Below are positions 13,180 through 21,756 of a stretch of DNA of 22,995 bases, in pieces; the stretch's first letter is position 1, and each line of letters begins with the position of its first letter. A program made the translations under genes and the position numbers. Origin of the DNA: DATFKA01 sp042095835 (GTDB lineage: Bacteria; Bacteroidota; Bacteroidia; Chitinophagales; Saprospiraceae); NCBI GenBank assembly GCA_042095835.1, contig JBELML010000106.1:1-22995 (forward strand), read 5' to 3'. The notes beneath the pieces are model-generated. The model did no database searches. It was not told the DNA's origin and worked only from the letters and a program-made list of their open reading frames with translations.

Positions 13180-14388
13180 ATGACCGCAATGGACAATATA
13201 CGCAAAATAGAAGTTGTACTAAAAGATAAAAGCCTCTCTGAAGAACTTAGAGTAATCGCCCAAAAAGTATTTGATGAGGAGCGCATTACCGAAGAAGAAG
13301 GGCTCTACCTTTTCGACCATGCCGAATTAGGATACTTGGGCACCCTTGCCAATTTTATTCGGGAGAAAATTCATGGTGACCATACCTACTTCAATCGCAA
13401 CTTCCACATGGAGCCCACTAATGTTTGTCTCTATACCTGTACCTTTTGTTCCTACAGTCGCTTGATCAAAAAAAGAGGAGAAGGTTGGGAGTACACGCTG
13501 GAGGATATGATGGAGATGGTCAAAAAATATGACGATGAGCCGGTCACCGAAGTGCATATTGTCGGAGGTGTCTTACCGCAGTATGATGTAGCATTTTATA
13601 GTGATTTATTCAAGCAGATCAAAGCACATCGTCCCGATTTACATATCAAAGCACTCACACCGGTAGAGTACCACTACATCTTTAAAAAAGCTAAAATTTC
13701 CTATGAAGAAGGCATGGCTTTGATGAAAGAGGCAGGTTTAGATTCTATGCCGGGAGGGGGAGCTGAAATTTTCCATCCAGAAATCAGAGATCAAATTGCG
13801 GGGGGCAAATGTTCAGGCGATCAATGGCTACGTATCCATGAAATCTGGCACGAATTGGGTCATCGCTCCAATGCCACCATGCTTTATGGCCACATCGAAG
13901 AATTCAAACATAGGGTACATCACCTCGAAGAACTCCGCAAACTCCAGGATAAAACGGGAGGTTTCCAGACCTTTATACCTCTAAAATTCAGAAACAAAGA
14001 CAATCAAATGTCTCATGTTCCTGAATCAACTGTAGTAGAAGATCTTAGAAACTATGCCATCAGTAGAATCTACCTTGATAATTTTGCTCATATCAAAGCC
14101 TACTGGCCAATGATTGGTAGAAATACCGCTCAATTATCTCTTTCCTTTGGTGTCAATGATATTGATGGTACAATCGATGATACCACCAAAATATATTCAA
14201 TGGCAGGCTCCGAGGAGCAAAATCCAGCTATGAGTACCAAGGATTTGGTCAAACTTATCATAGCTGTCGACCGTAAAGCCATTGAGCGCGATACGCTTTA
14301 CAATGTTATCACCGATTATACAGATCATGTTTTCGAAGACGATAATCAGTTTAGAGGATATGTCTCTTTGCCAGTGGTGAATAATTAA
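13180..14388 (+). CDS. mqnE: Aminofutalosine synthase (radical SAM)
   Basis: The 402-residue radical SAM enzyme joins the enolpyruvyl group of 3-(1-carboxyvinyloxy)benzoate to adenosine to make aminofutalosine, in the futalosine route to menaquinone. The 4Fe-4S/SAM motif is Cys83-x3-Cys87-x2-Cys90 in CLYTCTFC. EVHIVGGVLPQYD, MPGGGAEIF, a methionine-rich strand before YGHIEE, and FIPLKFRNKDN are typical of MqnE and separate it from the related MqnC and CofH. The start is the ATG at 13180; an ATG 9 bases downstream is equally possible. It is preceded by a candidate promoter and overlapping hairpins. No other mqn gene is in the window, so the pathway is dispersed in this genome. Menaquinone as the respiratory quinone fits a Bacteroidota host. 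Confidence 0.93.
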   Translation: MTAMDNIRKIEVVLKDKSLSEELRVIAQKVFDEERITEEEGLYLFDHAELGYLGTLANFIREKIHGDHTYFNRNFHMEPTNVCLYTCTFCSYSRLIKKRGEGWEYTLEDMMEMVKKYDDEPVTEVHIVGGVLPQYDVAFYSDLFKQIKAHRPDLHIKALTPVEYHYIFKKAKISYEEGMALMKEAGLDSMPGGGAEIFHPEIRDQIAGGKCSGDQWLRIHEIWHELGHRSNATMLYGHIEEFKHRVHHLEELRKLQDKTGGFQTFIPLKFRNKDNQMSHVPESTVVEDLRNYAISRIYLDNFAHIKAYWPMIGRNTAQLSLSFGVNDIDGTIDDTTKIYSMAGSEEQNPAMSTKDLVKLIIAVDRKAIERDTLYNVITDYTDHVFEDDNQFRGYVSLPVVNN

Positions 14389-14465
14389 AAAAATAGAGTA
14401 GTGAACCTGCACTTAAGCACAAGAAGCTATTTTTATTGTCAAATGCTGTAATTTATCTACGATCG

Positions 14466-15569
14466 ATGTTGAATAAAAAGGTTAACTATGCTTTTCTCCT
14501 AATTGGCACCCTACTCTTCTTGGGTTGCCAAAATAATACGCCACCACAAGAACCCATCACTGAGGATCCCATAGAATCAGCTAAAGGACCGATTTCAGAT
14601 AATACGGGTATCGCAACTACCTCTGCCACATCCAAACCCGAAAACATGGTCCTCATCCCTGCTGGTGTACTCGATATGGGTGGTGATAACGAGCAAGCCG
14701 ACGCCAACGAATTGCCTAAGCACAAAGTTCAAATCGAAAGCTTTTGGATGGATGCGACAGAGGTTACGAATCGCCAGTTCAAAGCTTTCGTTGATGAAAC
14801 GGCTTATCAAACAGTAGCAGAAAGAGCTATTGATTGGGAAAGCATAAAAACAGAACTCCCTCCAGGCACACCAAAACCACCAGACAGTATTCTCCAACCA
14901 GGAGCCCTTGTTTTCCAAAAAACCATGCAGCCCGTCCCCCTATATGACGTCAGTCAATGGTGGAGATGGACCATTGGTGCAGATTGGAAACACCCATTGG
15001 GACCTCAGAGTACTATTGATCAAATGATGGATCACCCCGTCGTACATATCGCCTGGGAAGATGCTATGGCCTATTGTAAATGGGCAGGCAAGCGTTTACC
15101 CACCGAAGCAGAATGGGAATGGGCTGCTCGTGGCGGTTTAGAAAATATGGTTTATCCTTGGGGCAACGATCCCCTAGAAGAAGGCCAGGCCAAAGCCAAC
15201 TTTTGGCAGGGACTCTTCCCTTATCAAAATCAATTGAGTGACGGATTTGAAGGTACCGCTCCCGTAGGTAGCTTTGCCCCTAATGGTTATGGTCTTTTTG
15301 ATATGCCCGGTAATGTCTGGGAGTGGTGTAGCGATTGGTTCGACTACAACTACTACCAAAATCCTGAAGCGGTAAAGGCGAATACCTCAGGCCCACTCAA
15401 AGCATACAACCCCAATATGCCCTTCCAGCAAGAGAAAGTCGTGCGAGGCGGTTCTTTTCTATGTAACGAGAGCTATTGTTCGGGCTATCGAAATGCGCGA
15501 AGAATGGGCAGTACTGTAGATACAGGTTTAAACCATACGGGCTTCCGTTGTGTGAAAAATGTAGATTAG
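14466..15569 (+). CDS. Formylglycine-generating enzyme-like (SUMF1/FGE-sulfatase) lipoprotein
   Basis: The 367-residue product starts at the ATG at 14466, giving a clear lipoprotein signal (MLNKK, hydrophobic core, lipobox FLGC, Cys21); an in-frame TTG at 14436 is not needed. The FGE domain begins near MVLIPAGVLDMGG. It contains DATEVTNRQFKAFVD, HPVVHIAWEDAMAYCKWAGK, RLPTEAEWEWAARGG and DMPGNVWEWCSDW, and ends in TGFRCVKN. The active-site cysteine pair of human FGE (Cys336/Cys341 in CHRSYC) is present as Cys333/Cys338 in CNESYC. Many bacterial SUMF1-like proteins, including the GldK type, lack this pair. It may convert a sulfatase Cys to formylglycine in the periplasm, but no sulfatase is in the window, so the partner is unknown. 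It lies 77 bp after mqnE and converges closely on the GGT-like gene. Confidence 0.87.
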   Translation: MLNKKVNYAFLLIGTLLFLGCQNNTPPQEPITEDPIESAKGPISDNTGIATTSATSKPENMVLIPAGVLDMGGDNEQADANELPKHKVQIESFWMDATEVTNRQFKAFVDETAYQTVAERAIDWESIKTELPPGTPKPPDSILQPGALVFQKTMQPVPLYDVSQWWRWTIGADWKHPLGPQSTIDQMMDHPVVHIAWEDAMAYCKWAGKRLPTEAEWEWAARGGLENMVYPWGNDPLEEGQAKANFWQGLFPYQNQLSDGFEGTAPVGSFAPNGYGLFDMPGNVWEWCSDWFDYNYYQNPEAVKANTSGPLKAYNPNMPFQQEKVVRGGSFLCNESYCSGYRNARRMGSTVDTGLNHTGFRCVKNVD

Positions 15570-15573
15570 GAAA

Positions 15574-18333
15574 TTAATTAATAACTTTTGCTTGGCCTGA
15601 GCGTCGAGGGTCTGCTCCGGCTATCACCTTTTTATCACCAATTAAAATAGCCGAAGCGTAGCCCATACGTAATCCACCACGATTAGAAATGCGCTGAAAG
15701 GAATGACCTTTCTCCTCCAGTTTTTGCAAAAATCCTGGTGCAAAGGCATCTTCCACCTGAATACTAAGACTCTGGATGATCTCTGGATGCTTAGGATCCC
15801 GCCGTACTCCAACCAGGAATCTGGCTTGTTCGATAGCTGCCTGAGGACTCTTGCCTTGATCAACTACAGCCGTTATGATTCGATAAACGGCAGAGGTAAT
15901 CCAAGCATTGCCGGCAGCACCAACCGTCAATAATGGTGTCTTCTCCTTACCCGTCCCCTTAAAAACCAAAGTAGGCGTAATAGAGGTCACATTGCGAGCG
16001 AAAGGTATACGAGCATTAAATCCTTTGGGATTGCGGCCATAGGAACCCAATTTATCATTATATAAAAAACCTAGACCAGGCGTAACGTAAAAATTGCCTC
16101 CCCAGGTACCTAAGGTTTGTGTTACGGCTACCATATTCCCCTCGGCATCCGCTACCGAAAAGGAAGTGGTTCCGGTATTGGAAGTAGACTCCAAGACTTT
16201 CTCTGCTCCCCAGGCAGAATTTCTAGTATCCTTACAAGCCTGTTGAGGAAGTAAAGCACTCATAGGGTTAAAGCAATTCGACCACCGTCTGGCTGCGGCA
16301 TCTTTGTCATAAAAATCCGATAGGTCGACTGGCCAAAGTCCAGGATCCGCAATTTTACCTCTACCGGAAGGTGCCATTTTCCACGCCTCGATCATGGCAT
16401 GAAGATAGATTTCCTCATCATTCAACTGCTCAGCATCCAATTGCTCTAATTGATTCAATTGTCCGATGAGGTAGGCTCCACCAGATACAGGTGGTGGCCC
16501 AGAGTATACACTATGTCCTCGGTAGGTGGTAGATACAGGTTCACGCTCTACCGCATAATAGCGGGCCATATCTTGCTTGGTCATCACATTGCCTTGACTA
16601 GTCAGGTCTTTCACCATTCTATCGGCAATCGCCCCTTGGTAAAATGCTTTAGCACCGCCTTTGGCAATTTCTTTTAAAGTCCAAGCTAAATCAGAATTTT
16701 TGAATAGCTCCCCAGGCTGTAATGCTTGACCATCGGGAAAAAATAAAGCAAGGCTAGAGGGATATTTGCGATACTGATCCTGCTCCTTCATCAAAGTCGT
16801 TGCAAAAGAGGCGTCCATTTTAAAACCCTTTTCTGCAAGCTCAATAGCAGGTGCTACAATTTCGGCCCAATCGACCTTCCCACTACCGTATTTTTTCCAG
16901 GCTTTTTCCATCCCCGCCACTGTACCTGGGATATTGACCATAATGGGGCCTCCTTTGGGTAAGGGGTTTAAATCACCATTAGAAAGACTTGCTGCCTCAG
17001 GTACTCTAGTGAGAAATTCTATACAAGTCGGTGCATCCATCTCTTTGAGGTAGATCAACATTTCACCATAGCCACCTAAACCCGACGCGTCTGGCTCTAC
17101 AACACCCAAGGCAAAAGAAACCGCTACCGCAGCATCTACTACATTCCCGCCTTGTGCTAATATTTTTTGTCCCGCTTGACTAGCTAATGGATGGGCACTC
17201 GACACGGCTGCTTGTCCACTCAACTCTGCTCTCAAAAATGGCCGCTCTGCTAAAATCTCCTGCTCTAACTGGTCTGCCGCTTCCTGACTTTGAATTGCCG
17301 TAATCTGACCTTGATACTTTTGCCTAAAAAGCTTCCACTTGCTTTGTTGACTAGGCTCAGCCATAAGGTATTGTTCCTCCAAACGATCCATTAAATCCAA
17401 GAAATAACTATGAAATTGCGTTTGATTCGATGAGGGTACTGCAATCGATAAGTTCGTCAAGCTAGCATCTGGCAAAGTAGGTGCATCTATCACTCCAAAT
17501 GCTCTTGGGCTTTTTTGTAAAGGCTCCAGGTATCGCTCACCTTGAACATCTTGATCACCATTATGGTAAGGAGGCCGAGCTTTTAAAGCTTGCAGAATGA
17601 TCTTATCTCCATTAGCAGACCAAATTCCTTGACTTTGCTGGGTACTGAGTAGATTATGAAAACGCCCTTCCATATCAGTATGCCAAAGTCCTTTGCGTCC
17701 AGTAATCGTAGAGTAAAGGATACTATTTCCTCCAGGTTGAATTTGCGGCAAGACCGGCGTATTGGTTGTCAAAAGGGTTTTTAGTTGCCCATTTTGGTCC
17801 CTACGCATTAGCTGATATTTACCATTAGCTTCCTGAATAAAAACGATATATTGCCCATCCTGTGAAATAGAAGGGGAATGTTCTGCTCCTTTCAAAGTGC
17901 TTAACTTCTTCGCTTTTTGACCAGGCTTTTGCCGCCACAGCTTGGCACTTGGACCTATGCCCTTCACCCAAACTACTGTTCCATCTTGAGCGATAGTAGG
18001 AGCAGTATCATGTTTGGTAGATTGGTGCCAGGGCCTTCGCTCTCCAGATTGTAGATCCAATAGCCACAAATCAAACACTTGGTCACCTTTTCGACTTGCA
18101 AAAAGGATGCGCGCTCCTTCTTTATGCCATACCGGAAAACGATCTTCCTCTAGACCCGAAGTTAATTGTTCCCATTTGGCCTTTTTAGGTTTATCAATAT
18201 CAAATGATACGAGCCAGATATCACCATACATGGACACCAAAAGTTGCTCCTGGATAGCCATCTCTGGGCTAGCAGAAAGGGTAGCAGAAAGTGGAAAAAT
18301 CAGCAAAAAAACAAGTGCTCGAATAAGAGTCAT
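15574..18333 (-). CDS. Beta-propeller / gamma-glutamyltransferase-like fusion protein, secreted
   Basis: The 919-residue product is much longer than ordinary GGT (about 580). A Sec signal peptide (about 1-22) is followed by a TolB/PD40-like propeller (about 28-255), with repeats such as EEDRFPVWHKEGARILFAS and EHSPSISQDGQYIVFI. A helical linker follows (about 305-365), then a GGT-type Ntn-hydrolase domain (about 375-919). The domain has QAGQKILAQGGNVVDAAVAV and GLGGYGEMLIYL. The nucleophile and autocleavage site is Thr722 in TTSFSVADAEGN. Gapless local comparison with E. coli GGT from memory places Gly742, Lys761 and Ser764 at Asn411, Gln430 and Asp433, and Leu441 at Arg114. The gamma-glutamyl pocket therefore appears changed, and the substrate may not be glutathione. 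It starts with ATG at 18331-18333 and its stop is 4 bp from that of the FGE-like gene. Confidence 0.85.
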   Translation of the reverse strand: MTLIRALVFLLIFPLSATLSASPEMAIQEQLLVSMYGDIWLVSFDIDKPKKAKWEQLTSGLEEDRFPVWHKEGARILFASRKGDQVFDLWLLDLQSGERRPWHQSTKHDTAPTIAQDGTVVWVKGIGPSAKLWRQKPGQKAKKLSTLKGAEHSPSISQDGQYIVFIQEANGKYQLMRRDQNGQLKTLLTTNTPVLPQIQPGGNSILYSTITGRKGLWHTDMEGRFHNLLSTQQSQGIWSANGDKIILQALKARPPYHNGDQDVQGERYLEPLQKSPRAFGVIDAPTLPDASLTNLSIAVPSSNQTQFHSYFLDLMDRLEEQYLMAEPSQQSKWKLFRQKYQGQITAIQSQEAADQLEQEILAERPFLRAELSGQAAVSSAHPLASQAGQKILAQGGNVVDAAVAVSFALGVVEPDASGLGGYGEMLIYLKEMDAPTCIEFLTRVPEAASLSNGDLNPLPKGGPIMVNIPGTVAGMEKAWKKYGSGKVDWAEIVAPAIELAEKGFKMDASFATTLMKEQDQYRKYPSSLALFFPDGQALQPGELFKNSDLAWTLKEIAKGGAKAFYQGAIADRMVKDLTSQGNVMTKQDMARYYAVEREPVSTTYRGHSVYSGPPPVSGGAYLIGQLNQLEQLDAEQLNDEEIYLHAMIEAWKMAPSGRGKIADPGLWPVDLSDFYDKDAAARRWSNCFNPMSALLPQQACKDTRNSAWGAEKVLESTSNTGTTSFSVADAEGNMVAVTQTLGTWGGNFYVTPGLGFLYNDKLGSYGRNPKGFNARIPFARNVTSITPTLVFKGTGKEKTPLLTVGAAGNAWITSAVYRIITAVVDQGKSPQAAIEQARFLVGVRRDPKHPEIIQSLSIQVEDAFAPGFLQKLEEKGHSFQRISNRGGLRMGYASAILIGDKKVIAGADPRRSGQAKVIN

Positions 18334-18489
18334 GTGGGATAAATTTAAGCTAAGCTAAATATTTTTCCTGCTTTGACCAACTTGTCAGGCTAGGAGAAAA
18401 ATGCCTTATAAAAGATTAAATAAAATAATTTTGAAACAATTACCTAATTTTTGTACATTTATAGAACTAAAACTCAAAACCTTATCAAA

Positions 18490-21400
18490 ATGAGCCAACG
18501 AAACAAACAATTCACGATAGACTGGAAGGTCGCAACGGTCTATAATAAGGACTTTTTCACCAAGCTACTCCTCTTTGTAGCGGTCATGATCGTGTTTGTA
18601 ATCAGCAATAACTATCTGAATCAAGACTTGGAGAATGACTTTCTCAATGGTTTTCTAAAAGGACTATACTACTTTGGGTACCTCCTTTTCGGATATTTAC
18701 TCCTAAAAGTATTGGACCAAGTTATTGCAGCAGATGAAGTGGAAAGCGCTGACTATGGCCCCTATTGTTATAAGCGAAATTTTAATTTCTTAGCTAAAAC
18801 CAATTGGAAGCTACTCATCAATCTAGGTATAGGGGTAGGCATTCTATTCTTAGTTGTGCATTGGATGCTACCCTTTCTAAACATTGAAAGTGACCACCCT
18901 TTAGCTAAACTATTCCACCCGAATACCTTTATTGCCATTCTACTCGCTTGGGGAGTGGTTCGTATTTTCCAGTATTTTGCCAACGATTATAGTCAGGTTA
19001 TTTTTAAGGACCTCAGCTACTTCTATCCGTCTATCCTTTCTATTGTGATTTTGCTTTTTGTGATTGCCCAGCAAGAGCAATTTGCTTCGTTCTTTATTGA
19101 ATTGATGGATTCCCCTGGTAATTTGGCCTTCTTTGCCTTGCTCTTTTTTATTTCCATTCTCATTGTCTGGTTTGCCCCCTCCTATCTGCGATTTACAGAT
19201 AAAGCCGTTTATGTTTTTGATTATGATAAAAATAATCAAGAGGATAAAAAGAACCTTCCAAGACCCTTAAAGATTATAGCGGGCTTCTTTCAGTTAATAC
19301 CCTATAGTTTCACCTATCTCATCTGGAGAATATTTTTCAGAAAAAGGAACTGGGAAAACGATTTTCTTTACAGTTTAATATGGGAGCATTCCGCCTATGT
19401 GAATAATAAAATCACCTACAGAGAACCTAGAGGTTTTGTCCTGGCACGTATTTTATTCGGCTTGGCCTACATAGGCACCTTGGCGTTTCTAGCAGGTGGC
19501 GTATATCTCAAGAGTCGAGCATTGGCTTATGAAGGGTACAATAGTTATTTTTTCTTAGCCGTCCTGGTGCTGCCAGCATTTAGTCTGTATTACCATTTTT
19601 ATAGAGATGCTAATGGCAAATCGAAAGTCACGAAAAGGTCTATGCATATAGATTGGTGGGCCAATACTCTATTTTTTGGTGCCTTGATTGTCGCCCTAAT
19701 CGCCGCCTCCTTTTTCACTAGTATCAATCCGGATAGTGGAGGTCTATTTGATCTACTCTTGTTTTTTGTAATTGCCAATATTTTAACCTCTCTTATTTTT
19801 ATTAAAATTGCTTATATCAATGTTGTCGACAAAGCCAGAAGAAACCACTTAAAATATTTCACAAGATTCATTGTAAGCATTGTTTTGGCTTCTAATCTTT
19901 TTATAGCCCTCATTTCTATCATCTTCTTTGTTCTGCTTTTCTTCTTGCCTTTTACCACCACTTATCCTTGGCTGACCAATATCAATACGATCAATATTTA
20001 CCTATTAGGTGTAAACGGGCTTATTGCCTTTATCACTATTTTTGATCGCTTCTTTATGATCAAAACCAAGATACAGCAACATGCTAATCAAAAAGATCGA
20101 AAAAAAGATGTCATGGCCTTTGAAGAAAAAGGCTATAAAACATTAAAGGGTAATAGTCTCGAAGCATTCGATGAGGTGTACGAAGAGCAGGGAAAAAGCT
20201 TGGTCAACCGCCCTTCTTCCCTAGCCTGGGGAGTGGTCTTGATTTTGTTCATGCTGGGGATGTACTTCAGCAAGCAACGAAATACCTACCATAAGGTTCC
20301 CTACAATTCAAGTACAGAAAGTCAGCAGATCGAAGACCAGAGCATCACCCTTGAGGACTATACCCAAAGGTTCCTGAACAGGCTAGAGTCTGATAGCACA
20401 GATCGCTCCCCAATTATCCTAATCGGTGCAGATGGCGGAGGACTCAAGGCTGCCTATTGGACCATGCTCAACCTCCATTATCTCGACTCTTTAGGATTGT
20501 ATGATAAAAATGTATTCCTGATGGCAGGTGCTTCGGGCGGATCATTGGGAGAGGGACTTTATACCTATATGAAAGCCCAACAATTAAGCCCACCACAAAT
20601 CAAAAAAATCATTCTAGAGTTAGGGGACGAAAACCTGATTTCAGGAGACTTGGGTGGCCTTTTTGCCCGCTGGCCAATGTCCTATATACCTGATATTCCA
20701 GGCTACACTTTCGAGCGACAAGATCGAATGGAAGCCATGGCAGAGTATTACTTTGATCGGATTCAGGAGATCATCCGTACTAGTGGTTTTGGCAATAATG
20801 GAGATCAATGGTCCTACGAAACGGTCCGAAAAAATCCCTACTCCTATTTATGGACACAGAATGATTACAGTATACCGCTGATCATCACCAATACGGCTCG
20901 AGCAGAAGATGGCGTCAAAGGCTGGGCCCATCCTTTGACCTATAATCCCTTTTTCGGATCAGGCGTAGTTGATATTAGCCGCCGAATAGATTTAGAAACC
21001 AATCCAGCGGGAGATACCAGCTATATTTCATTTCCTGATGCCCTTTTCTTGACCAATCGCTTTCCGATTTTAAGTCCAGTAGGCGTTATTGATGGCAAAG
21101 GACACTTCATCGATGCGGGAGCTATTGATAACTCTGGAGTCGGTACCTTATTACAAGTCAGCACTAAAATGAAAGCCATTGCCAAAAATGATTCGAGTAG
21201 CATATTCCGCCAGTTTTTTGAAGCGAGAGATATTTTGATGATCACCATTCGCAATGATCGGAGTCGCTTTATTAATTCTGAATTTACTAGCCTGCTTCAT
21301 GACCGATATGGAAATGTATTCCGTAGATCAGAAATTAGTTCCTTCCTAGGAGCAGTCACCTCCTCTGGTATTTCGGGCGATCCAAAAGTCATGGATGATA

Positions 21401-21735
21401 TTGTAGGTAATGGCGAAGCCAAAAAACTACTTGGCATCGACACCTTACTGAAATTGAACCTACCTTTCCGTTTGAGTCCAGAGATGGTCCAGAAAGCTTA
21501 TAAAAGGGATCTGCCGGATAACTTACTAGCTCAAGATGGTGTAGTAGGTAGCAAAGTTGATGAACTCAATCAACAGATTATGGCTTGCCTCCCTGAAGGG
21601 ACTATGCACATCGTAGAACCTCCACTTGGTCGTTTAATTTCCCGACCTGCTCAGGAGTATGCACAGAAGATGATGCGCCATGAGAAAATCAGGTCTCTTT
21701 TTAATACAATAGAAAGTTGGGAGAGTAAAAAATAG
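18490..21735 (+). CDS. Polytopic membrane protein with C-terminal patatin-like phospholipase domain
   Basis: The 1081-residue product starts at the ATG at 18490; an in-frame TTG at 18451 lies inside an AT-rich, promoter-like stretch and is rejected. The first 600 residues hold about 14 hydrophobic helices (near 23-40, 55-77, 107-129, 146-163, 179-195, 211-230, 259-283, 317-340, 351-370, 391-411, 418-442, 456-487, 499-522 and 577-594). The patatin domain follows, with oxyanion motif GADGGGLKAAYW (Gly649-651), nucleophile Ser682 in GASGGS, and Asp875 in FIDAGAIDNSG (the DG[AG]-like motif). It probably hydrolyses an acyl ester in or near the membrane. With the N-terminus inside and 14 helices, the catalytic domain would face the cytoplasm. 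I do not recognise the membrane region. The aldose epimerase gene follows after 21 bp. Confidence 0.83.
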   Translation: MSQRNKQFTIDWKVATVYNKDFFTKLLLFVAVMIVFVISNNYLNQDLENDFLNGFLKGLYYFGYLLFGYLLLKVLDQVIAADEVESADYGPYCYKRNFNFLAKTNWKLLINLGIGVGILFLVVHWMLPFLNIESDHPLAKLFHPNTFIAILLAWGVVRIFQYFANDYSQVIFKDLSYFYPSILSIVILLFVIAQQEQFASFFIELMDSPGNLAFFALLFFISILIVWFAPSYLRFTDKAVYVFDYDKNNQEDKKNLPRPLKIIAGFFQLIPYSFTYLIWRIFFRKRNWENDFLYSLIWEHSAYVNNKITYREPRGFVLARILFGLAYIGTLAFLAGGVYLKSRALAYEGYNSYFFLAVLVLPAFSLYYHFYRDANGKSKVTKRSMHIDWWANTLFFGALIVALIAASFFTSINPDSGGLFDLLLFFVIANILTSLIFIKIAYINVVDKARRNHLKYFTRFIVSIVLASNLFIALISIIFFVLLFFLPFTTTYPWLTNINTINIYLLGVNGLIAFITIFDRFFMIKTKIQQHANQKDRKKDVMAFEEKGYKTLKGNSLEAFDEVYEEQGKSLVNRPSSLAWGVVLILFMLGMYFSKQRNTYHKVPYNSSTESQQIEDQSITLEDYTQRFLNRLESDSTDRSPIILIGADGGGLKAAYWTMLNLHYLDSLGLYDKNVFLMAGASGGSLGEGLYTYMKAQQLSPPQIKKIILELGDENLISGDLGGLFARWPMSYIPDIPGYTFERQDRMEAMAEYYFDRIQEIIRTSGFGNNGDQWSYETVRKNPYSYLWTQNDYSIPLIITNTARAEDGVKGWAHPLTYNPFFGSGVVDISRRIDLETNPAGDTSYISFPDALFLTNRFPILSPVGVIDGKGHFIDAGAIDNSGVGTLLQVSTKMKAIAKNDSSSIFRQFFEARDILMITIRNDRSRFINSEFTSLLHDRYGNVFRRSEISSFLGAVTSSGISGDPKVMDDIVGNGEAKKLLGIDTLLKLNLPFRLSPEMVQKAYKRDLPDNLLAQDGVVGSKVDELNQQIMACLPEGTMHIVEPPLGRLISRPAQEYAQKMMRHEKIRSLFNTIESWESKK

Positions 21736-21756
21736 AAAAAGTATTAATTTAGAGGT

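Noticed and set aside
14389..14434. AAAAATAG/CTATTTTT inverted repeat after mqnE as a terminator
   Set aside because: The arms are A/T-only apart from one base and separated by 30 nt, so the helix would be weak and is expected by chance in this composition.
18451..18489. N-terminal extension of the patatin membrane protein from TTG 18451
   Set aside because: The TTG is part of an AT-rich TAATTTTTG stretch more likely to be promoter, and the ATG at 18490 gives a normal N-terminus.
18334..18489. Small RNA or operator in the GGT/patatin divergent region
   Set aside because: Only AT-rich sequence and a partial AAGCTAAGCT symmetry are visible; nothing specific can be supported.
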